This document shows, piece after piece, positions 7,798-17,914 of a DNA stretch of 64,000 nucleotides. The notes below the pieces were generated by a model. That model made no database searches. It saw only the letters and a program-made list of their open reading frames with translations, and was not told the origin of the DNA. The translations under genes were made by a program, and so were the position numbers. Origin of the DNA: JANNSX01 sp041397825 (GTDB lineage: Bacteria > Pseudomonadota > Alphaproteobacteria > Rhizobiales > Hyphomicrobiaceae); the NCBI GenBank assembly GCA_041397825.1, contig JAWKVX010000003.1, forward strand, positions 186,001 through 250,000. Direction: 5' to 3'. How positions within the stretch are numbered: the first letter of the stretch is position 1; each line of letters begins with the position of its first letter.

Positions 7798-9093
7798 CTA
7801 ATGGCCCGCGAGCTCGGTCAGGATCTGAGCCGCGCGTGTCGGGCCATGCCGGCTCTTCATATAGGCGGAAGTTGCCGAAAGGCGAGCCTTCATCACACGA
7901 TCCGTCAGCAGCGTGTTGATGCTCGCCCAGAGCTGATCGTCCGTCCAATCGGCGCGGTGCATCTTGAGGCCGTGCCCCGTCTCCTGCACGCGCGTCGCGT
8001 TGTCGTGGCCGTCCCACACATACGGCATGATGATCGCGGGCTTGCCGAAATAGAGGCACTCCGTGAACGAGTTGTTGCCGCCGTGGTGGATGACGGCGTC
8101 GACCTGCGGAATGACCGAAGGCTGCGGGAACCACTTGTCGGCGATGACATTGTCCGGGAAGTCTTTGTAGCTCTCGCCATAGTCGCCGATGTTGATCAGT
8201 ACCTTGATTGGCATCTTGCCGAGCGCGGTAATGAGACGCTGAATGGTCGCCGTGTCGCCCGAGCCGAGCGAGCCAAAACTCACATAGAGCGCCGGCTTGT
8301 CGTTGTTGGCCTTGAAGGTAGGCATCTGATAGGGCTTGTCCTGCCTGACACAGCCATCGAGATACTGGTAGCGCCGCGGATCGAGCGGCGTCCGCCGCTT
8401 GAATTTGACCGGCGCCGGATAGAGCAGCAGGTTCATGTGCGGCGAAGCCTCGAAGAACTGGCCGATCGGGTAGGGGGCCTCCCCGCAGGCCCGCAAGTGC
8501 TCGTTGAAACGATCATGGGCCGGCTTCACGACCTCGTTGAAGCGCGTGTCGTAGGCATGAAAGCAGGCCTTGTCGTTCTCGCCGCAGCCTGAGAGATGCG
8601 GTGGGATGTCGGGATCGACGATCTCGTTCTCCGAGCAGGAGATGATCCTGACCCACGGCTTCTTGTTCTCTTTCGCGTAGCGCTTGATGGCCGGGAACAG
8701 GATGACGTTATCGACCGAGACCATATCCGGCTTCACCTTGGCGAGCACGCCCGGCAGGTCCTTCTCTGCCCAGATCGACGTCTCGACGATGGCGTTCCAG
8801 CAATCTTTCACATAGGTATCGATCTGCTCGTAGGGCGTCTTGTTGAAGTTCGGGATGTGTCCGTTGATGAAGTCGACCCAGTATTTCGCCATCTGCTCGG
8901 GCGGCATCGGCTCCGACATGTTGACGTCGTGCGCCTCGAAGCCATAGTCGCGATAGACCTGGGTGAAGCCGGGGTCGGAAAGGAACACGGCTTTGTGGCC
9001 GAGCTTCTCGACCGCCTGGGCAATACCGACCGAGTTGAGGGCTGGTCCGAACGCAGCTTCCGGGAAGAAAGCGAAGGTCTTCTGTGCCGTCAT
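7798..9093 (-). CDS. GT1-family glycosyltransferase (UDP-glucosyltransferase/MGT type)
   Basis: A 431-residue GT-B fold glycosyltransferase. The C-terminal donor-binding half carries LYVSFGSLGSG (about residue 272) and the family signature WFPQPSVIPQVDAVIHHGG followed by NSFTECLYFGKPAIIMPYVWDGHDNATR. The first segment gives the HHGG(x)nE nucleotide-sugar site and the D-N pair replaces the usual D/E-Q. The N-terminal half has the expected acceptor-side start (FFPEAAFGPALNSVGIAQAVEKLGH). Members of this group glycosylate small lipophilic acceptors such as flavonoids, macrolides, sterols or carotenoids. The co-transcribed bicupin is the only operon partner, so the acceptor cannot be guessed. Confidence 0.88.
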   Translation of the reverse strand: MTAQKTFAFFPEAAFGPALNSVGIAQAVEKLGHKAVFLSDPGFTQVYRDYGFEAHDVNMSEPMPPEQMAKYWVDFINGHIPNFNKTPYEQIDTYVKDCWNAIVETSIWAEKDLPGVLAKVKPDMVSVDNVILFPAIKRYAKENKKPWVRIISCSENEIVDPDIPPHLSGCGENDKACFHAYDTRFNEVVKPAHDRFNEHLRACGEAPYPIGQFFEASPHMNLLLYPAPVKFKRRTPLDPRRYQYLDGCVRQDKPYQMPTFKANNDKPALYVSFGSLGSGDTATIQRLITALGKMPIKVLINIGDYGESYKDFPDNVIADKWFPQPSVIPQVDAVIHHGGNNSFTECLYFGKPAIIMPYVWDGHDNATRVQETGHGLKMHRADWTDDQLWASINTLLTDRVMKARLSATSAYMKSRHGPTRAAQILTELAGH

Positions 9094-9244
9094 GGCGTCT
9101 CCTCATCGATCTTCGTGCATTGCCGCATGAAGGCCGAGGCCGAGCCCCGAAGTCAACCCGCATTGAAGATTGCAGCCAAAACGGGCATTGTCCGAGCTTT
9201 ATCCGGGCCGGCAGGCCGATTGCGAGAGCACTCAAGGAGAGCGG

Positions 9245-10138
9245 ATGGCCCGCACCATCACCGTCGCGGCAACTCAGATGGCCGAGTCCTGGGACCTAGA
9301 GGTCAACCGCAAGACCGCCGAGCGGCTCATTCGCGAGGCAGCGGGCAAGGGGGCCCAGGTCATCCTCGTTCAGGAGCTGTTCGAGACGCCTTATTTCTGC
9401 ATCGAGCAGGATCCGGCCTTCTCCAAGCACGCCCACAAGGGTCTCGACAATCCGCTCGTCAAGCGCTTCGCCGCCCTTGCCGCCGAGCTCGGCGTCGTGC
9501 TGCCGATCAGCTTTTACGAGAAGACCGAAAACGCGCTGTTCAATTCCATCGCCGTCGCCGATGCCGACGGGCGCATCGTCGGCCACTACCGCAAGAGCCA
9601 TATTCCCGACGGACCGGGTTACCAGGAGAAATTCTACTTCTCGCCCGGCGATACGGGATTCCGCGTGCACAAGACGCGCTTCGGGACGATCGGTATCGGC
9701 ATCTGTTGGGATCAGTGGTTTCCGGAGACGGCGCGCGCGCTGTCACTGCTCGGTGCGGAAATCCTGCTTTACCCGACAGCCATCGGCTCCGAGCCGCAGG
9801 CCCCCGACCTCGACAGCCGCGATCATTGGCAGCGCGTGATGCAAGGGCATGCGGGAGCGAACATGCGCCCGCTCGTGGCATCGAACCGCATCGGCAAGGA
9901 GACGGTGGGCCAGACCTCACTGACATTCTACGGTTCTTCCTTCATTGCCGACCAGACCGGCGCCAAGGTCGCCGAGGCGGGGCGGACGGGCGAAGCCGTG
10001 CTCACCGCCACCTTCGATCTCGAGGCGATCGAGGCTCAGCGCATCGCCTGGGGGATCTTCCGCGATCGCCGCCCCGATCTTTACGGCATCATTGCTCGCC
10101 ACGAGGCCAGCCCGCCGCTACCGCAGGGCTGGAGCTGA
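9245..10138 (+). CDS. Carbon-nitrogen hydrolase, N-carbamoylputrescine amidase-like
   Basis: A 297-residue nitrilase-superfamily amidase. The Glu-Lys-Cys triad is visible as E in LVQELFETPYF, K in YRKSHIPDGPGYQEKFYFSPGD and C154 in IGICWDQWFPETAR. The segment PDGPGYQEKFYFSPGD and the QWFPETARALSLLGAEIL stretch are typical of AguB, which hydrolyses N-carbamoylputrescine to putrescine, CO2 and ammonia. The start at 9245 follows CAAGGAGAGCGG. No agmatine deiminase gene is adjacent, so another N-carbamoyl substrate remains possible. It is divergent from the glycosyltransferase operon. Confidence 0.85.
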   Translation: MARTITVAATQMAESWDLEVNRKTAERLIREAAGKGAQVILVQELFETPYFCIEQDPAFSKHAHKGLDNPLVKRFAALAAELGVVLPISFYEKTENALFNSIAVADADGRIVGHYRKSHIPDGPGYQEKFYFSPGDTGFRVHKTRFGTIGIGICWDQWFPETARALSLLGAEILLYPTAIGSEPQAPDLDSRDHWQRVMQGHAGANMRPLVASNRIGKETVGQTSLTFYGSSFIADQTGAKVAEAGRTGEAVLTATFDLEAIEAQRIAWGIFRDRRPDLYGIIARHEASPPLPQGWS

Positions 10139-10189
10139 GACGGCCCCCAGCAGTCGCACGGGTGGCCGCAACGGCCGGCGAGGCCGAAT

Positions 10190-11854
10190 TCAGGCCGCCG
10201 CTCGCGCGCCCTGTTTGCAGAAGCAGGACGCCTTGACCGGAACGTCCGTTCTGGCCCGTGCAAGATCCAGTCGCTGCTTGATGATGTTCGCTTCCTCGAT
10301 GCGTCCGAGCTTCGTCAGGCACTCGTGATAGCCATGCAGGGCCCAGACATTGTCGGGATGCTGACAGGCGCGTGACAGTGTGGTGTCAAAGCCCAGGTCG
10401 GCGCGATAGACGCTGGCGGCCTCCTCGACATGGTTGCGCTCCAGGAGCAGCGCTCCCAGGGCGTGTCGCGTTGGTTGCATCCAGCCCCAGGGCTCGTCAT
10501 AAGGCAGGTTGTCGTCGAGTTCGACCGACTTGCGCAGATGCGCGAAAGCCTCGTCGTACTGTCCACGGCGATAGGCGATCTCGCCTTTCATCATCTCTCG
10601 CGCCACGCAGAGAATATCACGACAGAAGTTGTTCATAAGCTTGCGGGTCTCGGGCACGCGCTCGAAGGCCGCCTCGAAGAGAATGGCCTGCTTGTCGGCA
10701 ATGTCGAGCTTGTTGGAAGCGGCTGCAGCAACCGCCTTGGCATAATGGGCTGTCGCCGTCGTGAAGGCATAGAGGTGCTGGTCCTCCGGCAACGGCTTGG
10801 CGAGGATCTCCTCCCATTTCCCGAAGCGGATCAGCACGTGGTAGTCGGTCGGCACGAATGCTTCGAGCCAGTCTGCCATTGGTGGCGATTGCACGCGCAT
10901 AAGCTCGTCGGGCAGGCTTCTCACCATCTCGTCGGCCGCCTCCATGGCGAGCGCGAACCGGCCGAGGAACATGCCGCCGTAGGCTTTGAAGTGGTAGTCG
11001 TGACAGCGGTAGAAGCTGTAGAAGTTGAGCGGTCCCTCGCGGGCGAGAAACTTGTTGTCGGCGACGATGGCATTCGAGTTCCAGTCCACCACCGACTGAT
11101 AGTTGCCGCAGAGCACATCGATGTGGGTCGGCATGTGCTGCAAGTGGCCACTGTCGGGTACAAGACCGCGAAGCTGATCGCAGGCGCGGATCGCCTTCTC
11201 CGGATGGGGCGACATCTCCATGGCGTGAATATACATATGGAGGAGGCCGGCATGTGGCTTCCGGCCGGTCCGCTCGTTGTCAGCCAATCCGCGCTCGAGT
11301 ACCTCGACAATCCGCGCTGTGTCGGCGCCTTCGGCATGCTTTCCGGTTTTCAGATCCCAGAGCTTCCACGTCGTCCGGTTCATCATCGATTCGGCATAGA
11401 AGGTCGCGACGTCCGGATTGCCGGGGAAGGCCGAATACACATTGCGCATGGCCAGGGCGTAGGCATCGTTGAGGGTCGCAAGATCCTCCGGCGGTGTCGC
11501 CGGGCATCGAGCCTCCAGCGCGTGGATCAGCGCTCGCTCGAGCGCACTTGCCGAGGGCGCGGCCGCCAAAGCCTTCTCGATCTCGGCCCGTGTTATCGCA
11601 TGGCACTTGGCGAGATCCTCGGGGTCGAACATCTCCCAGGGCTTGTTGTAGTTTGGGCCGGCCGCGTAGGCGATGCCCCAATGCGCCATGGCAAGTGCGG
11701 AATCGGCCTCGAGCGCCTTCCTGAAACAGGCGATTGCCTCGTCGTGGTTGAAGCCGTAGCACCAGGCGAGGCCGCGATCGAACCAGGTCTGGGCCTCGGC
11801 CGAGCCAGTCGTGACCTTCATGCTGTAGTCGCCGAGATCGAAATACTCACTCAC
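10190..11854 (-). CDS. Tetratricopeptide repeat protein (TTC38-like)
   Basis: A 554-residue soluble protein with helical-repeat character. A clear TPR unit runs from about residue 19 (WFDRGLAWCYGFNHDEAIACFRKALEADSALAMAHWGIAY, abbreviated: FNHDEAIACF and DSALAMAHWGIAY) and others lie near the C terminus (LLERNHVEEAASVYRADLG, VWALHGYHECLTKLGRIEEA). The middle resembles the all-helical region of TTC38-type proteins. I chose the GTG at 11854: it has AGAGGAG eight bases upstream and overlaps the acyl-CoA dehydrogenase stop codon by 8 nt. It is the last gene of the P450/CoA operon, which suggests a scaffold or accessory role in that pathway. No signal peptide. Confidence 0.75.
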   Translation of the reverse strand: MSEYFDLGDYSMKVTTGSAEAQTWFDRGLAWCYGFNHDEAIACFRKALEADSALAMAHWGIAYAAGPNYNKPWEMFDPEDLAKCHAITRAEIEKALAAAPSASALERALIHALEARCPATPPEDLATLNDAYALAMRNVYSAFPGNPDVATFYAESMMNRTTWKLWDLKTGKHAEGADTARIVEVLERGLADNERTGRKPHAGLLHMYIHAMEMSPHPEKAIRACDQLRGLVPDSGHLQHMPTHIDVLCGNYQSVVDWNSNAIVADNKFLAREGPLNFYSFYRCHDYHFKAYGGMFLGRFALAMEAADEMVRSLPDELMRVQSPPMADWLEAFVPTDYHVLIRFGKWEEILAKPLPEDQHLYAFTTATAHYAKAVAAAASNKLDIADKQAILFEAAFERVPETRKLMNNFCRDILCVAREMMKGEIAYRRGQYDEAFAHLRKSVELDDNLPYDEPWGWMQPTRHALGALLLERNHVEEAASVYRADLGFDTTLSRACQHPDNVWALHGYHECLTKLGRIEEANIIKQRLDLARARTDVPVKASCFCKQGARAAA

Positions 11855-13067
11855 CGGCTGCACTCCTCTTTGCCTGTGCCGTCGATTGCTTGAGGTAGCC
11901 ATCGCGGGTCTGCGGCAGCTTCGCGCCGAGAATCGTGCTGGCGACCTGGTTGCGCAAGAGCTGCGCGGTGCCACCACCGATGGTGAACATGCGGGCATCG
12001 CGGGCCATGCGCTCGAGCGGCAGGTTGCGCGAGTAGCCCATGGCGCCGTGGATCTGCAGCGCGTCGTTCGTCACCTTGATGGCCGTGTCCGAAGCGAGGA
12101 TCTTCGCCTGGGCGGCCTCGCACATGTCGGGAAAGCCGGCGCCTGCATTGGTGGCGGCTTTGTAGACCAGGGCCTGGGCGGCGGCGAGACCGATCGAGCA
12201 GTCGGCCAGCATCCATTGCAGCCCCTGGAACTCGGCAATTGGCCGGCCGAACTGCTCTCGGGCCTTGGCGCGCTCGAGCGCCAATTCATAGGCTCCGGTG
12301 GCGATACCCAGAGCAACCGTCGCGGCGCCGACGCGCTGGGCGTTGTAGGCCGTCATCAGCGAGGCAAAGCCGCGCTTGAATCCCTCCGGCATGCGCACGA
12401 CACGTTCTTCCGGAATCTCCAGGTTCTCGAAATGGACATAGGTCTCCGGAATGCCGCGCAGACCCATCGCGGGCTCTCGCTCGCCGATCCGCAAGCCCTT
12501 GCTTTCGTCGCGGATGGCGATGAATCCGCCGATCCCCTGGTCGACGCCCTTCTCGATGACGCGCGCAAAAATCAAATGCAGCTTGGAGACGCCACCGCCT
12601 GTGATCCAGTACTTCGTACCGTTGAGCACGTAGCCATTCGCGGTCTTGACCGCCGTTGTGGACATTTCGGTCGCAGCACTGCCGGCCTCGGGCTCGGTGA
12701 TGCAGATGGCCGGCTTGTCGCCGGCGAGCACATGGTTGGCTGCGAGCGTCTTCTGTGCGTCGCTGCCATAAGCCATGATGGCGCCGATGGCGCCCATGTT
12801 GGCCTCGACGACGATGCGGCCGGTAACGCCGCAGGTGCGTGCCATCTGCTCGATGACCAGAACGGCATCGAGATAGGTGAGGCCCTGCCCGCCATAGGCT
12901 TTCGGGATCGTCATGCCCATGAAGCCGGCCTTGGTCAGCGCCTCGACGGTGTCCCAGGGATAGGCCTCGGTGCGGTCGACCTCGGCCGCGCGCGCGCGGA
13001 CGTGACCGTCGGCGAGTGCTCGGGCCCGGGCCTGCAAGGCGCGTTGCTCTGGGGTCAAATGAGGCAT
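11847..13067 (-). CDS. Acyl-CoA dehydrogenase
   Basis: A 406-residue flavoenzyme with the full acyl-CoA dehydrogenase layout: N-terminal helical domain (about 1-120), beta domain (ITEPEAGSAATEMSTTAVK, about 125-230) and C-terminal four-helix domain. It would introduce an alpha,beta double bond into an acyl-CoA. The position that holds the catalytic Glu in YEGT-type enzymes is glycine (G365 in TIGGGT), so the base must lie elsewhere, as in isovaleryl- or long-chain-type enzymes, or the reaction differs. The ATG at 13067 lies 4 nt after the CoA-transferase stop, marking a tight operon; the longer upstream frame is antisense shadow. Confidence 0.9.
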   Translation of the reverse strand: MPHLTPEQRALQARARALADGHVRARAAEVDRTEAYPWDTVEALTKAGFMGMTIPKAYGGQGLTYLDAVLVIEQMARTCGVTGRIVVEANMGAIGAIMAYGSDAQKTLAANHVLAGDKPAICITEPEAGSAATEMSTTAVKTANGYVLNGTKYWITGGGVSKLHLIFARVIEKGVDQGIGGFIAIRDESKGLRIGEREPAMGLRGIPETYVHFENLEIPEERVVRMPEGFKRGFASLMTAYNAQRVGAATVALGIATGAYELALERAKAREQFGRPIAEFQGLQWMLADCSIGLAAAQALVYKAATNAGAGFPDMCEAAQAKILASDTAIKVTNDALQIHGAMGYSRNLPLERMARDARMFTIGGGTAQLLRNQVASTILGAKLPQTRDGYLKQSTAQAKRSAAGE

Positions 13068-13071
13068 GTGT

Positions 13072-14271
<1,200 letters not shown>

Positions 14272-14354
14272 GGCTTACAGCATTCCTTCAGGGGAGACCG
14301 ATCGGACAAAGTTTAGTCGGGCCGGCGGCCGATGGAAACGGGGCGGCTCGTGCC

Positions 14355-15608
14355 TCAGGTATGAAGCCTCACATCCAGATGCTCGATGCCATTGACGAAA
14401 TTCGAGTGAACGTACTCTGGTGCTCCGACGATCTCGACCTTGAGATTGCGCTTCAGGATCTCGCCGATCAGGATTGCAAGCTCGAGCCGGGCGAGCTGTG
14501 CGCCGAGGCAGATGTGAATGCCGCCGCCGCCGTAGCCGGCGTGGCTTGGAATGCGCGGCCGGCTGATGTCAAAGCGGAGCGGATCGGGGAATCGGCGATC
14601 GTCGAAATTGGCGCTCGCATACCACATGACAACCCGCTCGCCCTGCTTGATGGGTGTACCCGCCAGCTCGGTGTCGCGCGTTGCGGTGCGTCGGAAGTAT
14701 AGGATTGGCGAGGCGTAGCGCACGACCTCTTCGGCTGCCGTCTCGATCAGTGCGGGATCGCTCTTGGCACGGGCAAATTCGTCGGGAAACTGATTGAGCT
14801 GCATGGCGAGATGCGCCATGGCGGAGCGCGTCGTCTCGTTGCCCGCAAAAATCAGAAGTCGGAAGAAGTTGGCGAACTCGCTGTCGGTGAGCTTTTCGCC
14901 ATCGACCTCGACGGTGACGAGCTTGGTGACGAGGTCGTCCTTGGGATCGGCGCGGCGCTTGCGACCGAGGGCCAGTGCGTATTCGCTGAGACCGTGCGCG
15001 GCGGGGCTGTTGAAGGGGAGGAGGCGGAGTGGTGTGGTATTGCCGTAGGCATTGGGATCCAGTGGCTTTGAGGAGGTGCCGGCGACAAGATAGTCGGTGA
15101 GCTCGATCATGTAGTCGTGGTCGGACTCCGGCACACCCAGCATGTCGCAGATGACGCTGATCGGGATCGGCTTGGCCATCTCCCTCACCCAGTCGCCACC
15201 GCCGTTTGCCTGGATCCGGTCGAGCAAAGCAGTGACACGAGCCTCGATGAAGGGAACGTAGGCCTTAATGTTGCGCGGCAGGAAATGCGGGTTGACGAGG
15301 CGTCTCAGCCGGGTGTGTTCGGGCGGGTCCATATCGATCATGGAGGCGCGGGCCGTGAGCGCGTCCTCGTCGATGTTGTAAATTTGAATGTGGCCGACCG
15401 CCGAGCTGTAGGTCTCGGGATCGCGCGAGACGGTTGCGACCTCCTCGAATCTGCCGACGGCCCAGAAGCCGTCGTCCGGATTGCCGCCAATGGCGTTCCA
15501 GGCGAGGCCGGGTTTGGCGCGCAGCTCTGCGAAAACGGTCTGCGGAATTCCCCGGTCGAACAGGAACGGATCGGCAAGATCGACGGAGATACCGGTTCTT
15601 TCGGGCAT
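14355..15608 (-). CDS. Cytochrome P450
   Basis: A 417-residue soluble bacterial P450. The heme-binding loop is YGGGGIHICLG with the thiolate cysteine at C367. The I-helix motif is AGNETTRS, with Glu before the Thr pair, and the K-helix ExxR lies in EEVVRYASP. It would hydroxylate a hydrophobic substrate using electrons from a ferredoxin; no ferredoxin or reductase gene adjoins it. The ATG at 15608 follows GGGGGAGTG. It is the first gene of the leftward four-gene operon, and its promoter faces that of the hydrolase/alcohol dehydrogenase pair across 115 bases. The upstream half of the long open frame is shadow. Confidence 0.94.
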   Translation of the reverse strand: MPERTGISVDLADPFLFDRGIPQTVFAELRAKPGLAWNAIGGNPDDGFWAVGRFEEVATVSRDPETYSSAVGHIQIYNIDEDALTARASMIDMDPPEHTRLRRLVNPHFLPRNIKAYVPFIEARVTALLDRIQANGGGDWVREMAKPIPISVICDMLGVPESDHDYMIELTDYLVAGTSSKPLDPNAYGNTTPLRLLPFNSPAAHGLSEYALALGRKRRADPKDDLVTKLVTVEVDGEKLTDSEFANFFRLLIFAGNETTRSAMAHLAMQLNQFPDEFARAKSDPALIETAAEEVVRYASPILYFRRTATRDTELAGTPIKQGERVVMWYASANFDDRRFPDPLRFDISRPRIPSHAGYGGGGIHICLGAQLARLELAILIGEILKRNLKVEIVGAPEYVHSNFVNGIEHLDVRLHT

Positions 15609-15723
15609 CACTCCCCCACGAGATTTCCTCGACCCAGCTCGGGTGGCTGGCTCGCTCTGAATACTGTATACGAAGAGGAGGGGAGCGGGCCAGCACCCGC
15701 ATGTCTTCTCAACAGAGGTTGCC

Positions 15724-16515
15724 ATGATCGATCGCAACGAGCATCCCATCGCTTGGCGCGAGGCCGGCTCAGGCGACCCCGTGCTCTTCCTGCATGCGAT
15801 GGCCGGCTCGCGGACCGCCTGGGAGCCGCAATTGCGCGCCTTGTCCGGACAATACCGGTGCATCGCCTGGGACATGCCGGGCTTCGGCGCCTCGGCCTTG
15901 CCACCTGTGGGAGCCGGCGTCGATACGATCGCCGATATGCTGGCCTTCTTCGCCCGCAAGACATTGATGCTCGCCAAAGCCCATTTCGTGGGTCTGTCTG
16001 TCGGCGCCATGATCCTGATGCGTTTTGCCACCCGCCACCCGGCGCTGTGCCGCTCGCTGACACTCATGGATACCTCGCCGAAATTCGGATTCGGCGGCGA
16101 TGCGCGTCCGGAGGCCTTTGCCGAACCGATCCTGCGCGCGCTCAGCGAAGGTGTGGCCATCGACCAGTTCTCGGCCGGCATGGTGAAAGCGATCGTTGGT
16201 CCTGCCTGTCCGGCGACTGTCGTCGAGGAGGCGACCGTGGCGATGGCGCGGGCCAAGCGCGAGGGGCTGAGGCTGACGACGCGGCTCATCGCCGATCACG
16301 ACGGCGTCGCCGATTTGCCGCAGATCGCCTGCCCCGTTCTGGCCATGGCGGGTGCCGACGACGCAGAGACGCCACCCGCCTATGCCGAGGCGATAGCCGG
16401 CATGGCCGCAAGGGGCGAGGTCTGCATCGTGCCCGCGGCCGGCCATCTCGCCAATCTCGAGAATTCTGCCGCCGTCAACGAGTCCCTCGCAGACTTTCTC
16501 GCTCGCCATTCCTGA
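15724..16515 (+). CDS. Alpha/beta hydrolase
   Basis: A 263-residue single-domain alpha/beta hydrolase. The nucleophile elbow is GLSVGA with S92; the acid is in AGADDAETP and the His in PAAGHLANLE near the C terminus. The oxyanion region LHAMAGSRTAWEPQ and the strand WDMPGFGAS are typical. It resembles enol-lactonase/ring-cleavage hydrolases such as PcaD in length and layout, but I would not assign that reaction. It is followed after 41 nt by a zinc alcohol dehydrogenase and is divergent from the P450 operon, so it probably serves the same pathway. Confidence 0.85.
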   Translation: MIDRNEHPIAWREAGSGDPVLFLHAMAGSRTAWEPQLRALSGQYRCIAWDMPGFGASALPPVGAGVDTIADMLAFFARKTLMLAKAHFVGLSVGAMILMRFATRHPALCRSLTLMDTSPKFGFGGDARPEAFAEPILRALSEGVAIDQFSAGMVKAIVGPACPATVVEEATVAMARAKREGLRLTTRLIADHDGVADLPQIACPVLAMAGADDAETPPAYAEAIAGMAARGEVCIVPAAGHLANLENSAAVNESLADFLARHS

Positions 16516-16556
16516 GCGTCACCGCCGCCAAATCCCCCTAAGCCAGGAGATCGAAG

Positions 16557-17651
16557 ATGCGCGCCGCCGTTTTGAGTGAGATCGGCAAGCCGTTGTCGAT
16601 CGAGAACGTGTCCGTCGCCGATCCCGGCCCCGGCGAGGTTCTGGTCGAAGTGGTGGCGACGGGTCTCTGCCATACGGATCTGCACTTCCTGCAGGGCCAT
16701 TTGCCGGTCGATGTTCCGGCCATCCTCGGACATGAGACCGCTGGTATCGTCCGGAAAGTCGGACTAGGCGTCAGCTATCTGAAGCCGGGCGATCATGTGA
16801 TCGGCTGCCTGTCGGCATTTTGCGGTGCTTGCGAGTTGTGCCTCTCGGGCCGTCCCTCGATATGCGACGGGCAGGGTGCGCTGGTGCGGCAAGGCCAAGA
16901 GCCGCCACGACTGTCGCTCAACGGCCTGCCGGTGACGCAATTCATGCATTTGTCCGGCTTTGCCGAGATGATGCTGGTGCACGAGCATGCGCTCGTCAAA
17001 GTCGACACGTCCATGCCTCTCGACCGCGCGGCATTGCTCGCCTGCGGGGCGATGACCGGGTACGGGGCGGTGATACGCACGGCTCAAGTGCGCGCCGGCG
17101 AATCGGTGGCTGTTATCGGCTGTGGTGCCGTCGGCATCAACACCATCCAGAGCGCTCGCCTGGCGGGCGCGGCCGACATCATCGCCGTCGACCTCCTGCC
17201 CGCCCGCCGTGAGATGGCGAAGCGATTTGGAGCGACGGCTGTCATTGATCCGAAGGTGAGCGATGCCGTTGACGCTGTACGCGAGTTGACGGGTGGCAAG
17301 GGTGTGCATTCCGCTTTCGAGGTCGTCGGCAAGCCAGAGCTTGTCGAGCAGGCCTTCCTGATGACCCGCAAGGGCGGCACGACGGTGCTGATGGGCCTGA
17401 TGGCGCTCGACGCCAGGATCGCGCTTCCCTTTGGTCACTTCATTGCCGAGCGGAAGGTCATGGGCTGTGACATGGGCTCGAACCAGTTTCGTACCGACAT
17501 CCCTCGGCTCGTCCGTCTCTACCTGGATGGCCGCTACAACCTCGACGACTTGATCAGCGCGCGCATTGGCCTCGATGGTATTGGCGAGGGATTTGCCCGT
17601 ATGGAGCGTGGCGAAGGCTTGCGGACGGTGATCGAGTTCGGCCGTGCGTGA
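16557..17651 (+). CDS. Zinc-dependent alcohol dehydrogenase
   Basis: A 364-residue medium-chain dehydrogenase. The catalytic zinc ligands are C38 and H59 with E60 (GHE), with a third Cys in LLACGAMTGYGAV. The structural zinc is held by C89, C92, C95 and C103. The nucleotide-binding motif is VIGCGAVGINTIQ, followed by an acidic residue (AVDLLPARR) that favours NAD. It oxidises an alcohol to an aldehyde or ketone. Its position after the hydrolase and opposite the P450 operon suggests that it handles the hydroxylated product. AGGAGATCGAAG precedes the ATG. Confidence 0.92.
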   Translation: MRAAVLSEIGKPLSIENVSVADPGPGEVLVEVVATGLCHTDLHFLQGHLPVDVPAILGHETAGIVRKVGLGVSYLKPGDHVIGCLSAFCGACELCLSGRPSICDGQGALVRQGQEPPRLSLNGLPVTQFMHLSGFAEMMLVHEHALVKVDTSMPLDRAALLACGAMTGYGAVIRTAQVRAGESVAVIGCGAVGINTIQSARLAGAADIIAVDLLPARREMAKRFGATAVIDPKVSDAVDAVRELTGGKGVHSAFEVVGKPELVEQAFLMTRKGGTTVLMGLMALDARIALPFGHFIAERKVMGCDMGSNQFRTDIPRLVRLYLDGRYNLDDLISARIGLDGIGEGFARMERGEGLRTVIEFGRA

Positions 17652-17853
17652 GGTGTGTGCATTCCGGTCCTCACTCCCCGCACAGGGGCGCCCCTACTCT
17701 ATGCAACTGACAGTGAACATTGTCAGACAGGGCCAGCCCGGCGGTGGCGCGCACTGCCCTTGAAAGCCGCTTCCTTGGCCGTACGCCCGCCCTCATCGCC
17801 GCCGTGTCCTTAACTCTTTGGCAAACTCACTCATCGACTTGTCTCAACTCTTC

Positions 17854-17871
17854 ATTGACTGACCAGTCAAT
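17854..17871. promoter_or_regulatory. Probable BetI operator
   Basis: ATTGACTGACCAGTCAAT is a perfect inverted repeat with 8-bp arms around a 2-bp spacer, 43 bases before the betI start. BetI is a TetR-type repressor that binds a dyad in its own promoter and is relieved by choline. The site lies in a relatively AT-rich patch upstream of betI-betA. Confidence 0.75.
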
Positions 17872-17914
17872 CAAGATAAGTTAAACCCCGTCAGACCACA
17901 TCCAAGAGGGCGAA

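Noticed and set aside
8596..10236. Long plus-strand open frame (546 codons) across the glycosyltransferase and amidase genes
   Set aside because: It spans two genes in other frames, has an Arg/Gly-biased composition and no motif.
15661..15672. GTATAC-centred site between the P450 and hydrolase genes
   Set aside because: It resembles a GntR-type core, but it is short, asymmetric and has no regulator gene nearby.
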